From NCBI RefSeq assembly GCF_036588685.1, contig NC_086378.1:38603578-38667577 (forward strand): a stretch of DNA of 64,000 nucleotides, read 5' to 3'. The notes under the pieces were generated by a model. It was not told the origin of the DNA, searched no databases, and worked only from the letters and a program-made list of their open reading frames with translations. Shown here piece by piece: positions 10,001 through 20,777 of the stretch. How positions within the stretch are numbered: position 1 is the first letter of the stretch; every line of letters starts with the position of its first letter. Source of the DNA: Mytilus trossulus. Its lineage: Eukaryota; Mollusca; Bivalvia; Mytilida; Mytilidae. The position numbers and the translations under genes were made by a program.

Positions 10001-11937
10001 AATATTTCAATAATTTTACCTAAAAATAGCTCCAAAAATTAAATTTTGCGCCCTCCCTAACTGAAAATCCTAGATCCGCCCCTGAACTGTGTCTTATTTG
10101 AATCACACTTCAACGTCCATATCTCTTTTCGTTTTCTAACATTTTCCCCAATGAACTTTTTTTAAGAGGTAACGGAAATTAATGAAATTCTACGCTGAGC
10201 GCAGCCTGATACGACCACAGAGGTTGAACCCTGAACAGTTGGACCAAATTTGGACACAATATTCAACTTGATACTGTCTGAATTTGGATTGTTATCAAAT
10301 TTTTTACATGATACAAAAAAAGTGAAGATCTTACAAATATATTGCGCAATACTGTGGAATTAAAGATTTATTTTTGAACCTTGTAAAAATTTTGATTTTT
10401 TTTTTGTATATTTACATGTATATTTACATACAAACATCTTTAATTCCTAAACGGTTAAGACCATCATCCCAAAATCAATCCCAACCTTCCTTTTATGGTA
10501 TTGAACCTGCGTATTAAATTTCAAAGAGATCCTTTCATGTAAACTAAAGTTGTTGTCCGGAAACCAATGTGTCTTTGGACGACGCAGACGACGACACAAA
10601 CGACACAGACGACGACGACATCATACCATTATACGATACCAAAAATATTTTTGCGCGGTCGTTTAAAAATTGAATAACTTACCTAAAGGTAAATGATAAT
10701 ATTTCAAAGATGATCCCTTAAAATGCTCGCTTTCAAGTTCTTCATTATAACCAATTTCGTCTCCATACTCCTCGGGGTTCTCGGTTTCATAATTTACATT
10801 TGATGTAGGAGATGCGGTCGTATAAAAATTGAATAACTTACCTAAAGGTAAATGATAATACTTCAAAGATGATCCCTTAAAATGCTCGCTTTCAAGTTCT
10901 TCATTATAACCAATTTCGTCTCCATACTCCTCGGGGTTCTCGGTTTCATAATTTACATTTGATGTAGGAGATATATGTTTTCTGTCCAAAGCTGGATCTA
11001 ATACAACCTTCTCCAATTCCGACGGTTTTTGTCTAACTGGGGTGTAGTTCTCGTCATATGTATTGAGATTTACCGGTATGTTGATCAGATTTACGGTCTC
11101 TTGCGAAGGATTGTTGTTAAAGGTTTTACCAGCCCGCATGTTGATAACTGATTTGAAGCCAGCGGCTTCCAGTTCCTTTAAATGACCCCTTCGTATCTGC
11201 CCGGCAGTGAACCAATTCTTATAGACAGGATGACCAAGCCAATATCCTAACCAATTCTGATATGCATCACATTTTGGAGGATTGCTTACAATTGATTCAC
11301 CTGTTATTTTTGCAACAACCGATTTAAATCTGTCTTCTGTAAAATTCATTCCCATTAAAGCACTCATTTTATAGAATTTCTCACTATCAACTCTTGGTTC
11401 GTATTTGGAGTCCAGTTTTGACATGTAAGCTGTATGCAATAAGGTTGTAAAAGCTACAGCTTGTGGTTTGCTGGAATAAAGCAAAATTGGTTTCTCCATC
11501 TTATTAATAGAGTTTGTTAGTTTCTCCACGGCTTTAACACAAGCCCAGTCCTTGTTCTCTTTAAGAATCGCATCAAACTGAATTCCAGCAATCTTTGCAA
11601 CATATTTGGCTTCTGACATTGAAGCAAGTTTTTCACCTCCAAACTGACCAGGGCTATTTTCATGAAACAAGGATATAACTCCTTTAAATCCTTCATCATG
11701 TGCATATTTAATTTGCGTGTCTGTTAATCCTCCAGCAACATACAAATTAGGTGTCACCTCTTTTGCCATCCATAATTTGAATCCTGGAACCCTTCTCTGG
11801 GACAAAGTATCAAGATGAAAGTCGCCACGTCTTGTAGACATAAAACGAACAAATAAACTTCCATACTGAGCTAATGTTGTATTCCTCTTTGCTATCCGAA
11901 CGACCATGTTGCAAGTTGTATTGCACAATGGTATCAT
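7074..11937 (-). CDS. DUF442/BLH-type phosphatase-like protein, probably mitochondrial
   Basis: Three exons: 11937..10842 (or ..10683), 8667..8557 and 7234..7074 (stop TAA). All introns are GT-AG and all junctions are phase 1. With the first donor the protein is 455 aa; with the duplicated second donor it is 508 aa. The N-terminus is basic and acid-poor up to RFMSTRRGDF, like a mitochondrial leader. Residues ~55-170 form one phosphatase-like half (NLYVAGGLTDTQI, GVISLF) whose loop ILLYSSKPQA lacks Cys and Arg. Residues ~240-430 form a second half (WFTAGQIRRGHLKEL, FKSVINMRAGK) with PVLFHCTIGQRT, Cys396 and Arg401 in the 455-aa form, a Cys-X4-Arg loop. From family knowledge this recalls the DUF442/BLH group (HCRSGTR type), not classical CX5R phosphatases. 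The substrate is unknown. The 159-bp duplication at the exon 1 end is described separately. Confidence 0.85.
7680..7960 (+). repeat. Minisatellite (30 bp x 4) inside a dispersed repeat
   Basis: Four perfect or near-perfect 30-bp units (AATATTGTGCTTTGTGTACT plus GTTGTCTTTT) cover about 7742-7861 in intron 2 of the phosphatase-like gene. The flanks (TTTTTGGTAATGGCG, TTTTCGACTTGAGAGTTTGA, ATGTCTC) match, from memory, the end of a common Mytilus repeat. The 155-aa ORF here is translated repeat. The rest of the intron (7961-8556) shows no gene. Confidence 0.7.
8931..9076. mobile_element. hAT-like MITE, copy 1
   Basis: The element 8939-9068 (130 bp) begins CACAGGCACTTGTCTCA and ends with the exact reverse complement. 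Perfect 8-bp direct repeats GACCTATA flank it (8931-8938, 9069-9076). It is almost wholly palindromic. The right arm block GGTATATATAGGAATTTTTT through GAGACAAG is duplicated (about 8999-9030 and 9031-9062). 8-bp duplications are typical of hAT elements. It sits in intron 1 of the phosphatase-like gene, and a second copy is at 31742. Confidence 0.8.
9119..10084. mobile_element. 966-bp inverted-repeat element (CAGGGGCGGAT ends)
   Basis: The left end is CAGGGGCGGATTTAGG and the right end reversed is CAGGGGCGGATCTAGG, followed on both sides by a GC-rich patch next to GCGCCC. AACTG directly abuts both ends (9114-9118 and 10085-10089). No transposase ORF is visible. CAGGGGCGGAT ends are widespread in non-autonomous animal DNA elements. 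It lies in intron 1 of the phosphatase-like gene. Confidence 0.65.
10195..10668. mobile_element. Helentron/HINE-like element, short copy
   Basis: The left end (GAGCGCAGCCTGATACGACC, then CAGAGGTTGAACCCTGAACA) and right end (GACGACGACATCATACCATT, then GCGCGGTCGT) match the ends of the larger copies at 32179-34065 and 49534-51648. The internal satellites are reduced to one block (CCAACCTTCCTTTTATGG). It is inserted within ~20 bp of the exon 1 splice donor of the phosphatase-like gene. Confidence 0.65.
10655..10972 (-). repeat. In-frame 159-bp tandem duplication of exon end plus splice donor
   Basis: Units 10655-10813 and 10814-10972 differ at about two positions. Each unit contains the last ~130 bp of exon 1 (SPTSNVNYETENPEEYGDEI onward), the donor CCTTTAG|GTAAGTTATT, a short intron stub, and the last bases of the neighbouring transposon (GCGGTCGT). 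Because 159 is 53 x 3 the frame stays open across the first stub. One substitution makes the second stub end in TAA. Confidence 0.9.
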
Positions 11938-14551
11938 GAATGGTACTAAATATTTAAACAGACCTTTTCAATAACTCTCGACATAAACAAATGACACCTA
12001 CTAAAGTGTACAGGTGAAATGGAAGGTTCGTATCAAAGATAGTCAAAGTACTGAAGTACTGAACATCGGATGACCGCAGGTAATCATTTTCTGTTGATGG
12101 CCAAATTCACATGTCACAGAAACATATCACATCTCTATACCTGAAGCTGGGGTTACTTAACAGAGAAATTTTTTCTTATACAAGTTCGTGCTTAAATGAT
12201 GAATAAATGTAATAAAGGAAATTCAACCTCACCGTAATAACTATTATATTGTAGTGCAAGAAATCAGCATACCTTGGACTATCATACAAATATAATAATA
12301 GTCACAGAGAATACACTGGTTTGTTGTTATATATTATATTAAAATACGGTTGCATGTATATATAATTTTCATCTATTTGTATATGATCATTCTATTCCAC
12401 TATCATTATGGTGCAGTGCAAGTGCATGGTGGACACTCTTCTGTAAAAAAAAAATTCAAAGCATTTAAGGCTGTAAAAGCAATTGCTGCCATGTTAATGT
12501 TGGGGACTTTTATTTTTCATTCTTATATATAAGAATAAAACCTGACAGGACAGGGGTGTTGTCTAGTGAAAAGCAAGAAGGGTTTAACTTTATATCAATA
12601 CAAGACTTAAGCAGGAAATCATTTTTAATATGTTTTATATTTCACAAGGAGACAACAAGTTTACCAGGCTAAAGTTGGGGTTGATCATGTGCTGAAACAT
12701 ATAACTAAATGAAAATCATCATGGATTATCCCCTGAAAGTGTTTGTAACTGGGCAATAATTTCCTTTATTGATTTAATTTTAACAATTTTCATAATTAAT
12801 TTAAATTAACCATTCAGTTAAAACATTTCACCTTTCCAGACGACGCTAATGTTGAAAAACGGGGAAATAATAAAATATCTTACAAGACATGAACATGTAA
12901 AAACATAAATACGTATTTCAGCTTACTAAAATATTTTCATAGACATCATTTCTTAAAACTTAAGTCCCACACATAACTGTTCATTTGAGTGTCATGATGA
13001 CATCCTCGTGCGAAACGAGAATTTTTTTGTCGCTAAATAGTCTTCTTGTCGCTAAATTTATTCTTCTTGTTGCTAATTAGTGAGACCACAATTTTTAGAT
13101 TATAGGTAGTCATATAACATTATACGTATATGTGTAGTGATTTCGATTTTACGATAACTTCATAAATGAACGATAATTTTATGAATGAACAAGAGCACCC
13201 GACCTCTTTCTTACACACCAATTAAACATATAAACCCGTATTTAATAAGAGATACTTCAGTCAAATTTTCAGTTCTAAATCAACAACTGAAATGATTCCA
13301 TATTTTGTAGAAACATCATAGGAACGGAGAACAGAAATTACCGCAGGTATAAAAAATGCACTTTTTCACTTGTAATGACTGCGGATCTATAATTTTTATA
13401 GATCGGTTGAAACCCCAAAACTTATTTGCATAATGTATGCATAATGAAAATTCAGGCGACAGCAATACATCGAAATGACCTCAAGGTCATCACGATGTAA
13501 AAATATTTCAGTAATAAAATTACATATACATATTCGATGTCACGGTATTGTACTATTTTGAAAAGGAAATGCGTATATTGAGCAATTAGATATTTATAAG
13601 ATTTTATCTATTAATTTCACGTTGGATCGCGTAAAACCAAGCCTTGGTAAAAATTTAGGTAAAAAGAAATTGCAATTATTTACATCCGAATCCGGTTTTT
13701 TTTTACAATTATTTAGATGTATGCGAGTCTTTCTTGAATGACTACAATGCCTACAAGTATTAGTTAACTCGATTTTTTTTTATATAATCTACATTTTATT
13801 ATTATCATTCGCAACATATTTGTGGAGCGATTAGTGGAAAGGGATCTTCCGTCCGCCCATGTCACACTTAATTGTGGACACAGTTAACAATCTTTATCTT
13901 TAAACTCATAGGAGAAACAGACAATGTGATGGAAAAAAAAGAAAATCGACGGAAAGACAAATAACAGTCAATCCAACTTTAGAAAGTTTACCAATGGGTT
14001 TAGGGAAGCTTTAATTTTTTCTCAATTTTTGACGATTATAGTGAACACATACATATAAATACAGAAATTAGCAGTAATTCAAAGTTTGAATTAGCCGACT
14101 TTGAAGTACCTTGTCAAGTTTTCAAGTTTTTGTTAAATCAGGAAAATCAATACAAGTATAATGATGTCTTCCCCCACATTAACATGATATTACATCAGAT
14201 AAATAAATATAAAATATCAAATCATGATTAAATGAATACTAGTACGTTTGCATTGGCTTTTTAAACCCTAAGTTAGAGTATTAAAATTATAGCATTGCTA
14301 TTCTCGTTGTAATGTATATGGTTTTGAATATATCTGTGAAGCAGAAACATTTTTCGATCGACAAACCAAGACGATTGACTCAGATAAGACAACAATGCAG
14401 ACAAGGAAATAACGTGAAGAAACAACAAGTGAAGAAAAGAGAGCTGCTTTCTTTAGTTGTGTAATAATCAAAGAGTTTGACAGGTTTATAGCAAACGAAG
14501 GAGCTGTCTAGGGAATTAACAAAGATAAATCAAAAACAAAAAAAACAGCGT
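11938..14551. other. Intergenic, no gene seen
   Basis: AT-rich region upstream of the phosphatase-like gene; its promoter must lie at the left end, but I see no clear TATA or Inr. A small triplication of TTGTCGCTAAAT-like units lies at 13026-13077. An AT palindrome lies at about 12520-12537. No conserved coding exon was found on either strand. Confidence 0.4.
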
Positions 14552-15183
14552 TAGGCCTTGGTCACACCTTACCGGATAGCACGAACGGATTCCTAACGGA
14601 TGACAATAAAAGTTGTCCGTTGACAAAACTGTTATTCGTCGGGAGTCCGTTGATGTACTGATCGAATAAAACGGACGAGTAACGGTTGCCTAACGGACCC
14701 ACACCGGATATGCAACGTACGAGAAATGGAAACGTACCGGACAGAACGGATGTCGAACGTACATCCAACGAACAAATTCCGCATACAACGGACACCTAAC
14801 GGAAGCGTACCGGACAAAACGGATGAACAATATATACGGAAAAATTTAAGGCGACAATAATAACACATGTACATCGCATAAATATTCAAAATGTTTAGTT
14901 GTAACTGGTTTTGGTTTATTCTTCAAAATATCGCAAAAGGTCAGTGTCTGATCTGGATAAGAGCTGATGATTGTGAAGAATCGCCCGTACTCTAAGGTCG
15001 ATTATGAATAATAAGAATTCATGAACCTTAAGAAATCTGACATATCAATAATTGGCGTTTCTGACGCAAAATTTATTATTGGCATTTATCCGTTTCAGAT
15101 CCGTTCATCATCCGTTTTATCCGGTAGAAGTCCGTTTCTCATTCGTTCAACCTTCGTTTTATCCGTACAACGTCCGGATTCAT
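14552..15183. mobile_element. Element with arms of clustered ACGGA / TCCGT motifs
   Basis: Positions 14566-14825 carry ACGGA or CCGGA motifs about every 10-20 bp on the plus strand. Positions 15089-15178 carry the complementary TCCGT motifs (CATCCGTTTTATCCGG and similar). The two clusters are in inverted orientation around a ~260-bp unrelated centre, giving a hairpin-like layout. The left edge reads AGGCCTTGGTCACACCTTAC. The ORFs here are translated repeat. Confidence 0.5.
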
Positions 15184-15640
15184 GTTTACCGATTCTAATC
15201 AAATTCTCATATTTGATTTATAACAATGTAAAACATATATCCAAACTATTGAAAATCTAAATAAAACAATAAACGAGGCACAGGCATGAACATATGAAGC
15301 TTCGTTTCGTGTGTATTTGAGTCTAGACGCCATCTAATTATTTATCGAGTTGACCTCTATAGTCATCCGATGACCATGGGGCGTGTTTTATTGGTCTCTT
15401 CTGTACATCTTCAGAATGTCTTCTGGTGAAGAGTTTAAAAAAATAATCTATACCTCTTCTGGAGATATTCTACGTTTTTTTTAATATTGTAAAAGTCATA
15501 TGGTGCTCTGTTCGTTAAAATTTTGTTAATGATTCCCTTTAACTCAGTTTTGCTAAACAAATTACGCTTAACCCCACACTATTTGATCTTAAAGAATTAT
15601 CTTAAACTGCACAAGAATATGTGAATGTTTGTCTGGTAAA
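15184..15640. other. Intergenic, no gene seen
   Basis: AT-rich, with no recognised coding or repeat signal. Confidence 0.35.
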
Positions 15641-16345
15641 TATGACTGATCAGAAAGGACATCCAAGTATATCAAGTACTGTTACATCACTGTCCGAGGT
15701 AAGGGGATTGCTGGGATCCTGCTAACATGTTTAATCTCGCCACATTCTGTATGTATGTGCCTGTCTCAAGTCAGGAGCATGTAAGTCAGTGGTTGTCGTT
15801 TGTTGGTGTGTAACTCATTTGTTTTATGTTCACTTTTTTTGTTCATTAATAAGGCAGTTAGTTCATTTGTGATTTCTGGGCCTTTTATAGCTACTATGTG
15901 GTATGGGCTTAGCTAATTGTTAAAAGCCGTATGGTGACCTATGGCTGTTCATTTCTGTATCATTTGGTCTTTTGTGAAGAGTTGTCTCATTGGCAATCAT
16001 ACCACTGTGGGACATCTTCATTTTTATATATACCCCTGCCATATCTTATGAACATGTCCCAAGTCAGGAGCCTGTAGTTTAGTTGTTGTCGTTGGTTCAT
16101 GTCTCAACTCATTTTTGATATTTTTCGAATTGTTTTGTTTTGTATATAGGCCGGTAGTTTTATCGTTTGAATTGTTTCAAACTTTTCATGGCCTACCGTT
16201 TAGGTACATCTAGCTTTATAAACGGCTTTACAGTATCGGATTTTGTCATTTTTGAAGGCCTTCAGATTGCATATAATTGCTTACATCCGCTTCATATCAG
16301 AATAGTTGCCTCATTAGCAATTATAGAACATCGCTTCGTTTTTGT
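15641..16345 (-). repeat. Two head-to-tail copies of the GATGTGGTATGAT family, reversed
   Basis: Copy one (about 15690-16020) reads, on the plus strand, TCAAGTCAGGAGCATGTAA, GGTTGTCGTTTG, then GTTGTCTCATTGGCAATCAT and ACCAC. Copy two (about 16045-16345) repeats CAAGTCAGGAGCCTGTAG, TTGTTGTCGTTGG and a decayed GTTGCCTCATTAGCAATTAT. These are reverse complements of the blocks at 5270-5600 and 4335-4425. Confidence 0.6.
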
Positions 16346-16369
16346 ACGCCCGTCTTTTAGACGGGACGT

Positions 16370-16990
16370 ATTATGGTATACCGTTGTCCGTCCGTCTGTC
16401 TGTCCGTCGTCCACACTTCGGACATTAACTAAAAAACACGTTCACCAATTTCTATGAAACTTAAGTGAATTGTTAATATTTATTGACGTAAGCTCCCTTT
16501 CGTTTTTTTTTAATTTCAGATTTTAAGTTTTGGATTTATGCGGCTTTATTCATAAAAAAGGGGGTCCGTCGTCCACTCTTAGGACAATAATTCAAAAACA
16601 CTTTCACCAATTTCCATGAAACTTGAGTGAATTGTTTATATCTATTGACGTAAGCTCCCTTTCGGTTTTTTTTAATTTCACATTTTAAGTTTTGGATTTA
16701 TGGGCTTTATTCATAAAAAAAGGGGAATTTTCAACACTTCGGACAATAACTCAAAAAGGTTTTCACCAATGTCCATGAAACTTTGGCGAATTGCTTATAT
16801 CTATTGATGCAAGCTCCCTTTCAATTTTTATAAATTTCAGATTTTACATTTCCGTGTTATGAATTTTTATGCTTAAAAAAGGGGGATTTTCCAATTTTGG
16901 GACAATAACTAACACTTTCACAAAATTTTATGCAACTTTGATAAATTGTTTATATCTATTGACCTTAATAGTGCCATTTTTTTTGTGCAT
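16370..16990 (+). repeat. ~180-bp tandem repeat with CCGTCCGTCTGT head
   Basis: After CCGTTGTCCGTCCGTCTGTC, a unit containing GGACAATAACTCAAAAA, CACTTTCACCAATTTCCATG, AAACTT and TATCTATTGACGTAAGCTCC repeats about four times (near 16425, 16585, 16745 and 16900), with divergence rising to the right. No ORF of note. Confidence 0.65.
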
Positions 16991-17005
16991 TTTTATTTAT
17001 TATTT

Positions 17006-17016
17006 GGGGGGGGGGG
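17006..17016 (+). repeat. Poly-G tract
   Basis: Eleven consecutive G. The count is uncertain in assemblies. It directly follows the decayed end of the ~180-bp tandem repeat. Confidence 0.8.
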
Positions 17017-18602
17017 TATTTGACAGGGCTTACACTATTTCTAGTTGATCATATACATTTATTTAAAGCATAAAAGACAAGTTAAAAGAGCAACGGGCGT
17101 ATCATGCGCTGAAGCGCAGCCCTTTATTATATTATTATATACCCAACTTTTTATCTGGTGTTTTCAGGAACATGCATGCAATACTTGTCACTGTACATTA
17201 ATAATTAGCATCAATTTAAACTTGTGTTTAATAAGAGAAAACCATCTGACATTTATTTATTTGGCGACATGGAGACAGGAGGATTTCGTTTATGAATATG
17301 GTTGCCTGGTAAGAGCTAAGAAATAGGCATGGTAAGCGACAAATTAAAATGAATAATAAAGCCCTCTTTCCTTCTTCATTCCTCATCTTTTTACTTAAAC
17401 TGACTCCTAGCCAAATCATGCGTGTTGAAAGTAGCGTTAAACACCAATGAATCAAAATTCCTTCCATAAAATTTTTAATTGGTCCCTTAACTGATATTGT
17501 CCGTGTATTTCTTATATTCACCCAGCTTATCATCCTACAGATATGTCCTACCAAGGTTGACATACCATAAAAATGTTTATAACACACCTCACATTCTAAT
17601 ATATCTTCATTCATAAATCCATGCATTAATGTCATTTAGACTAAACGAATCCATATAAAAAAACAAGATGTGGTATGATTGCCAATGAGACAACTATCCA
17701 CAAAAGACCAAAATGACACAGACATTAACAACTATAGGTTACCGTACGGCCTGTTTGTTTTGTGTCTCTCTCGTCTAAACCACCTGTTTAAAAAGAAGCG
17801 ATGGAAGAGAGCCAGAAGATCTTCCCAATGCAAAAAAATAGAAATGGACCTCTTCTGGCTCACTGTGACTACCGAAGAACAACAAAAAAACCGCCCCATA
17901 TAAGCGATGTGATATAAAATTAAGCCAACAGGTGCTGTTGAATTATTCTAGGTATATTTAATTTCATATTACAGATTAAAAAAATAAATGTTTATCATCG
18001 TTTTACATGTATTAGAATGTTATTTGTGGATCGAATCAGTCAATCAACTGATTTACATTTGTTCCACTTTCAATGTTGAAATTCTGTTCCTTTAAATAAC
18101 TTTACACATACAATTCACACATGTTATCCATCTTAAGCTAAGGGGTTAAATTAAAGTTCACTTGGATACGGATTCAATGAGGTCGAATGATTCACTTGCA
18201 AGTGAATAAGTCATAATCAATGTTTTTTTGCTTATTTTGACAAAATTTAACCTTTATTATTGGCTTCTAAAAAGGATTTATTATTTCACCTTTTGTATTT
18301 CATTACTGATTGAGCCAAAAAAAAAATATTAGGTTTTTCATATGTATCGTAGCTAGTGCCCCTTTAAGAATACAAAGAAAATCACTTCAAAATTGTAACT
18401 TGTTGAAATTTAGCGCCTAGGGCACAGAAATGCAGATGCATACATAAAAATACTTCTTAAAATAACGAGAGAAAAAAAGGGATGGTATTAAAGCATTTAT
18501 GCATTCAGAAAACAATGGAGGAACTGAAACGTTAAATTCTGGCACTGAATAAATAGGTCTTGCCAAAACAACATCTGATATAGTTTTCCCCCACAAAAAA
18601 AA
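17017..18602. other. Intergenic with repeat fragments
   Basis: Positions 17658-17755 are a copy of the GATGTGGTATGAT family. Near 18190-18207 is a perfect 18-bp palindrome ATTCACTTGCAAGTGAAT within sequence that recalls another dispersed mussel repeat (to about 18365). A 135-codon ORF at 17228-17635 (minus) has no recognisable domain. No gene is supported. Confidence 0.45.
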
Positions 18603-18655
18603 TGAGCTTCAAATGTTTCTGTATATGTCACATATACAGAAACATTTGAAGCTCA
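18603..18655. repeat. Near-perfect 53-bp palindrome
   Basis: Two 26-bp arms (18603-18628 and 18630-18655, starting TGAGCTTCAAATG) are exact reverse complements around a single C at 18629. It could extrude as a cruciform or form a tight RNA hairpin. Confidence 0.85.
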
Positions 18656-18714
18656 ATCTTAAGACCAATATGTCTTGTTGAGCTTATATTTCTGGTTAGA
18701 TTGTATTGCTTCGT

Positions 18715-19510
18715 ACCTATATCATTGTCATGTTCATTCCGTATCTCATTTTATTGTCATACATATATCCCATTTATTGCATTATTCCCAAATATATACT
18801 TTCACTGCTTTGTCGTACATATATCGTATCTCGAGTCATTTCATTGCCGTTATACATCCCGTATTTCATTTCATTGTCGTATATATCCCGTATCTCATTT
18901 TTCATCACCGTATCATCCCGTATCTCATTTCATTGTCGTAAATATTCCGTATCTCATTCATTGTCGTATATATCCGGTATCTCATTTCATTGTTTTATAG
19001 ATCTCGTATCTCATTTTTCATCACCGTTTATATCCCGTATCTCATTTCATTGCTGTAAACATCCCGTATCTCATTTCATTGTCGTAAATGTTCCGCATCT
19101 CATTCATCGTCGTATATATCAGGTATCTCTTTTCATTGACGTATATATCTCGTATCTCATTTTTCATCACCGTAAATATTTCGTACCTCGTTTCATTGTC
19201 GTAAATATTCCGTATCTCATTTCATTGCTGTAAACATCCCGTATCTCATTTCATTGTCGTAAATATTCCGTATTTCATTCATTGTCGTATATATCAGGTA
19301 TCTCTTTTAATTCACGTATATATCTCGTATCTCATTTTTCATCACCGTAAATATTTCGTATCTCATTCATTGTAGTTGATGTTCCGTATCTAATTTCACT
19401 GCGTTTTATATCCCATATCTCATTTTTCATTACCGTATTTATCCCGTAGATCTATCTCATTTCATTGTCGTTAATTTCCTGTATCTAATTGACTGCGTTA
19501 TATATATCGT
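18715..19510 (+). repeat. Degenerate satellite, ~28-30 bp unit
   Basis: Units of the form CCGTATCTCATTTCATTGTC plus GTAAATATT recur about 27 times, with higher-order variants (CATTTTTCATCACCGT every few units). All three plus-strand frames stay open for long stretches because the unit lacks stops, so the 88-175 aa ORFs here are artefacts. Confidence 0.8.
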
Positions 19511-20295
19511 ATCAAATTTTATTCGGAAGAATTATGACTTGTAATCTTTGCATCGACAACTTACTTAAAATTAAAACACAATTAATATTTCATTATTAAG
19601 ATTAAAAGATTTTTTTTCTTTTCAAAGAAGCAAATCCATGACAACTAATTTCAATACTAACATGACTAAGCGGTAGAAACTTTCTGAAACTCTGAAGCTA
19701 GATTTGACGTTCTTATGCGATTACAAAGAGGAATACCGTAAAGAAGAAGGTATTTATCTCAATCATATTAAAACATTTCAATTTACAAAATACAAAACAT
19801 ACCGTTTTTTATTTGTTAGTAGTTGTTTTTTACTCTTTCAATGAGATGAGAGTACTTAAACAGTGTAAACCAACCACTCTTTTGCAAAGATACCAACACT
19901 GATACATCGAACGAAGAATCATTTCTCTTTGGTAGAATTAAAGCAACATCATAACAAGTAAAAAATAAAACTATTGCCCACTACCAATTGTGATTAGATC
20001 GCAAATCAAATTAACGAGGAAAAATAAAACATTACCGACTTATTATTTATCGCCAAGAGTGTAATATGTAGTTTTATAAACAACTGTGGTATAACTATTA
20101 CGTTTCACAGTTAGTTTATTAATCAAAACAGATAGATCAAAAGAAAATTCTTAATCAGTAATTATTCAAATAAAAACCTCTCAAGTTTGAGTAATTGGAC
20201 AGTTGATGCTTCATGAAATTCCCATGCATTCTGTTGGTGTCAAATATATCCGATGAAGCTTATTCTTGAAATGTGTGTGCGCTGCTTATGGACTT
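19511..20295. other. Intergenic, no gene seen
   Basis: AT-rich sequence without recognisable exon, RNA gene or repeat. Confidence 0.35.
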
Positions 20296-20450
20296 CATTA
20301 TCTGAGGGTACGTACTATCCAACAGCTCATATATATATATCATTATCTGAGGGTACGTACTATCCACCAGCTCATATATATATATCATTATCTGAGGGTA
20401 CGTACTATCCACCAGATCATATATATATATATATATATATACAACTCGTC
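20296..20450 (+). repeat. 45-bp tandem repeat x3 plus (AT)n
   Basis: Units start at 20296, 20341 and 20386 (CATTATCTGAGGGTACGTAC, TATCCACCAGCTCAT, then AT run). They are followed by a longer (AT)n microsatellite to about 20440. Confidence 0.85.
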
Positions 20451-20479
20451 TAAACATCAACCCAACAATGTTAGATCTG

Positions 20480-20605
20480 TAAATTTGCTTTCGCAAATTT
20501 TTGGTTCTTCCCTCGCCGGGATTCGAACCCATGCTACTGTGATATCGTGACACCAAATCGCCTGCACTGCAGCCGTCCCGCTAGACTACACGACCACCTG
20601 GGCTC
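20480..20605 (-). mobile_element. tRNA-derived SINE head
   Basis: On the minus strand there is an A-box-like TGTAGTCTAGCGGGA (20576-20590) and, 46 bp further on, a good B box GGGTTCGAATCCC (20518-20530). The 5' edge reads GAGCCCAGGTGGTCG. The spacing and lack of a foldable tRNA acceptor stem favour a SINE over a functional tRNA gene. The SINE body beyond the B box is short or decayed. Confidence 0.6.
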
Positions 20606-20777
20606 TCAAAAAAAGAGCTTTCGGTGGCCATATGTTACCTTTCCACGTCAGTTTTAATCTAGCGGCGTACTACAGTACATGATATATAAGGCATGAAGAT
20701 GTTATTGTTACAGATCAGCTAAATTATCTATAGTAAAGGATCCTACAAATTAATGTAAGATACAGTCACAGAAAATA

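Noticed and set aside
17228..17635. 135-aa minus-strand ORF
   Set aside because: No domain; the ECEVCYKHF stretch is not a zinc finger (no His pair).
18675..19233. Three overlapping ORFs of 88-175 aa
   Set aside because: Translations of a stop-free satellite in three frames.
20518..20590. Functional tRNA gene
   Set aside because: A and B boxes are present, but no acceptor stem or clear anticodon arm can be folded; a SINE is more likely.
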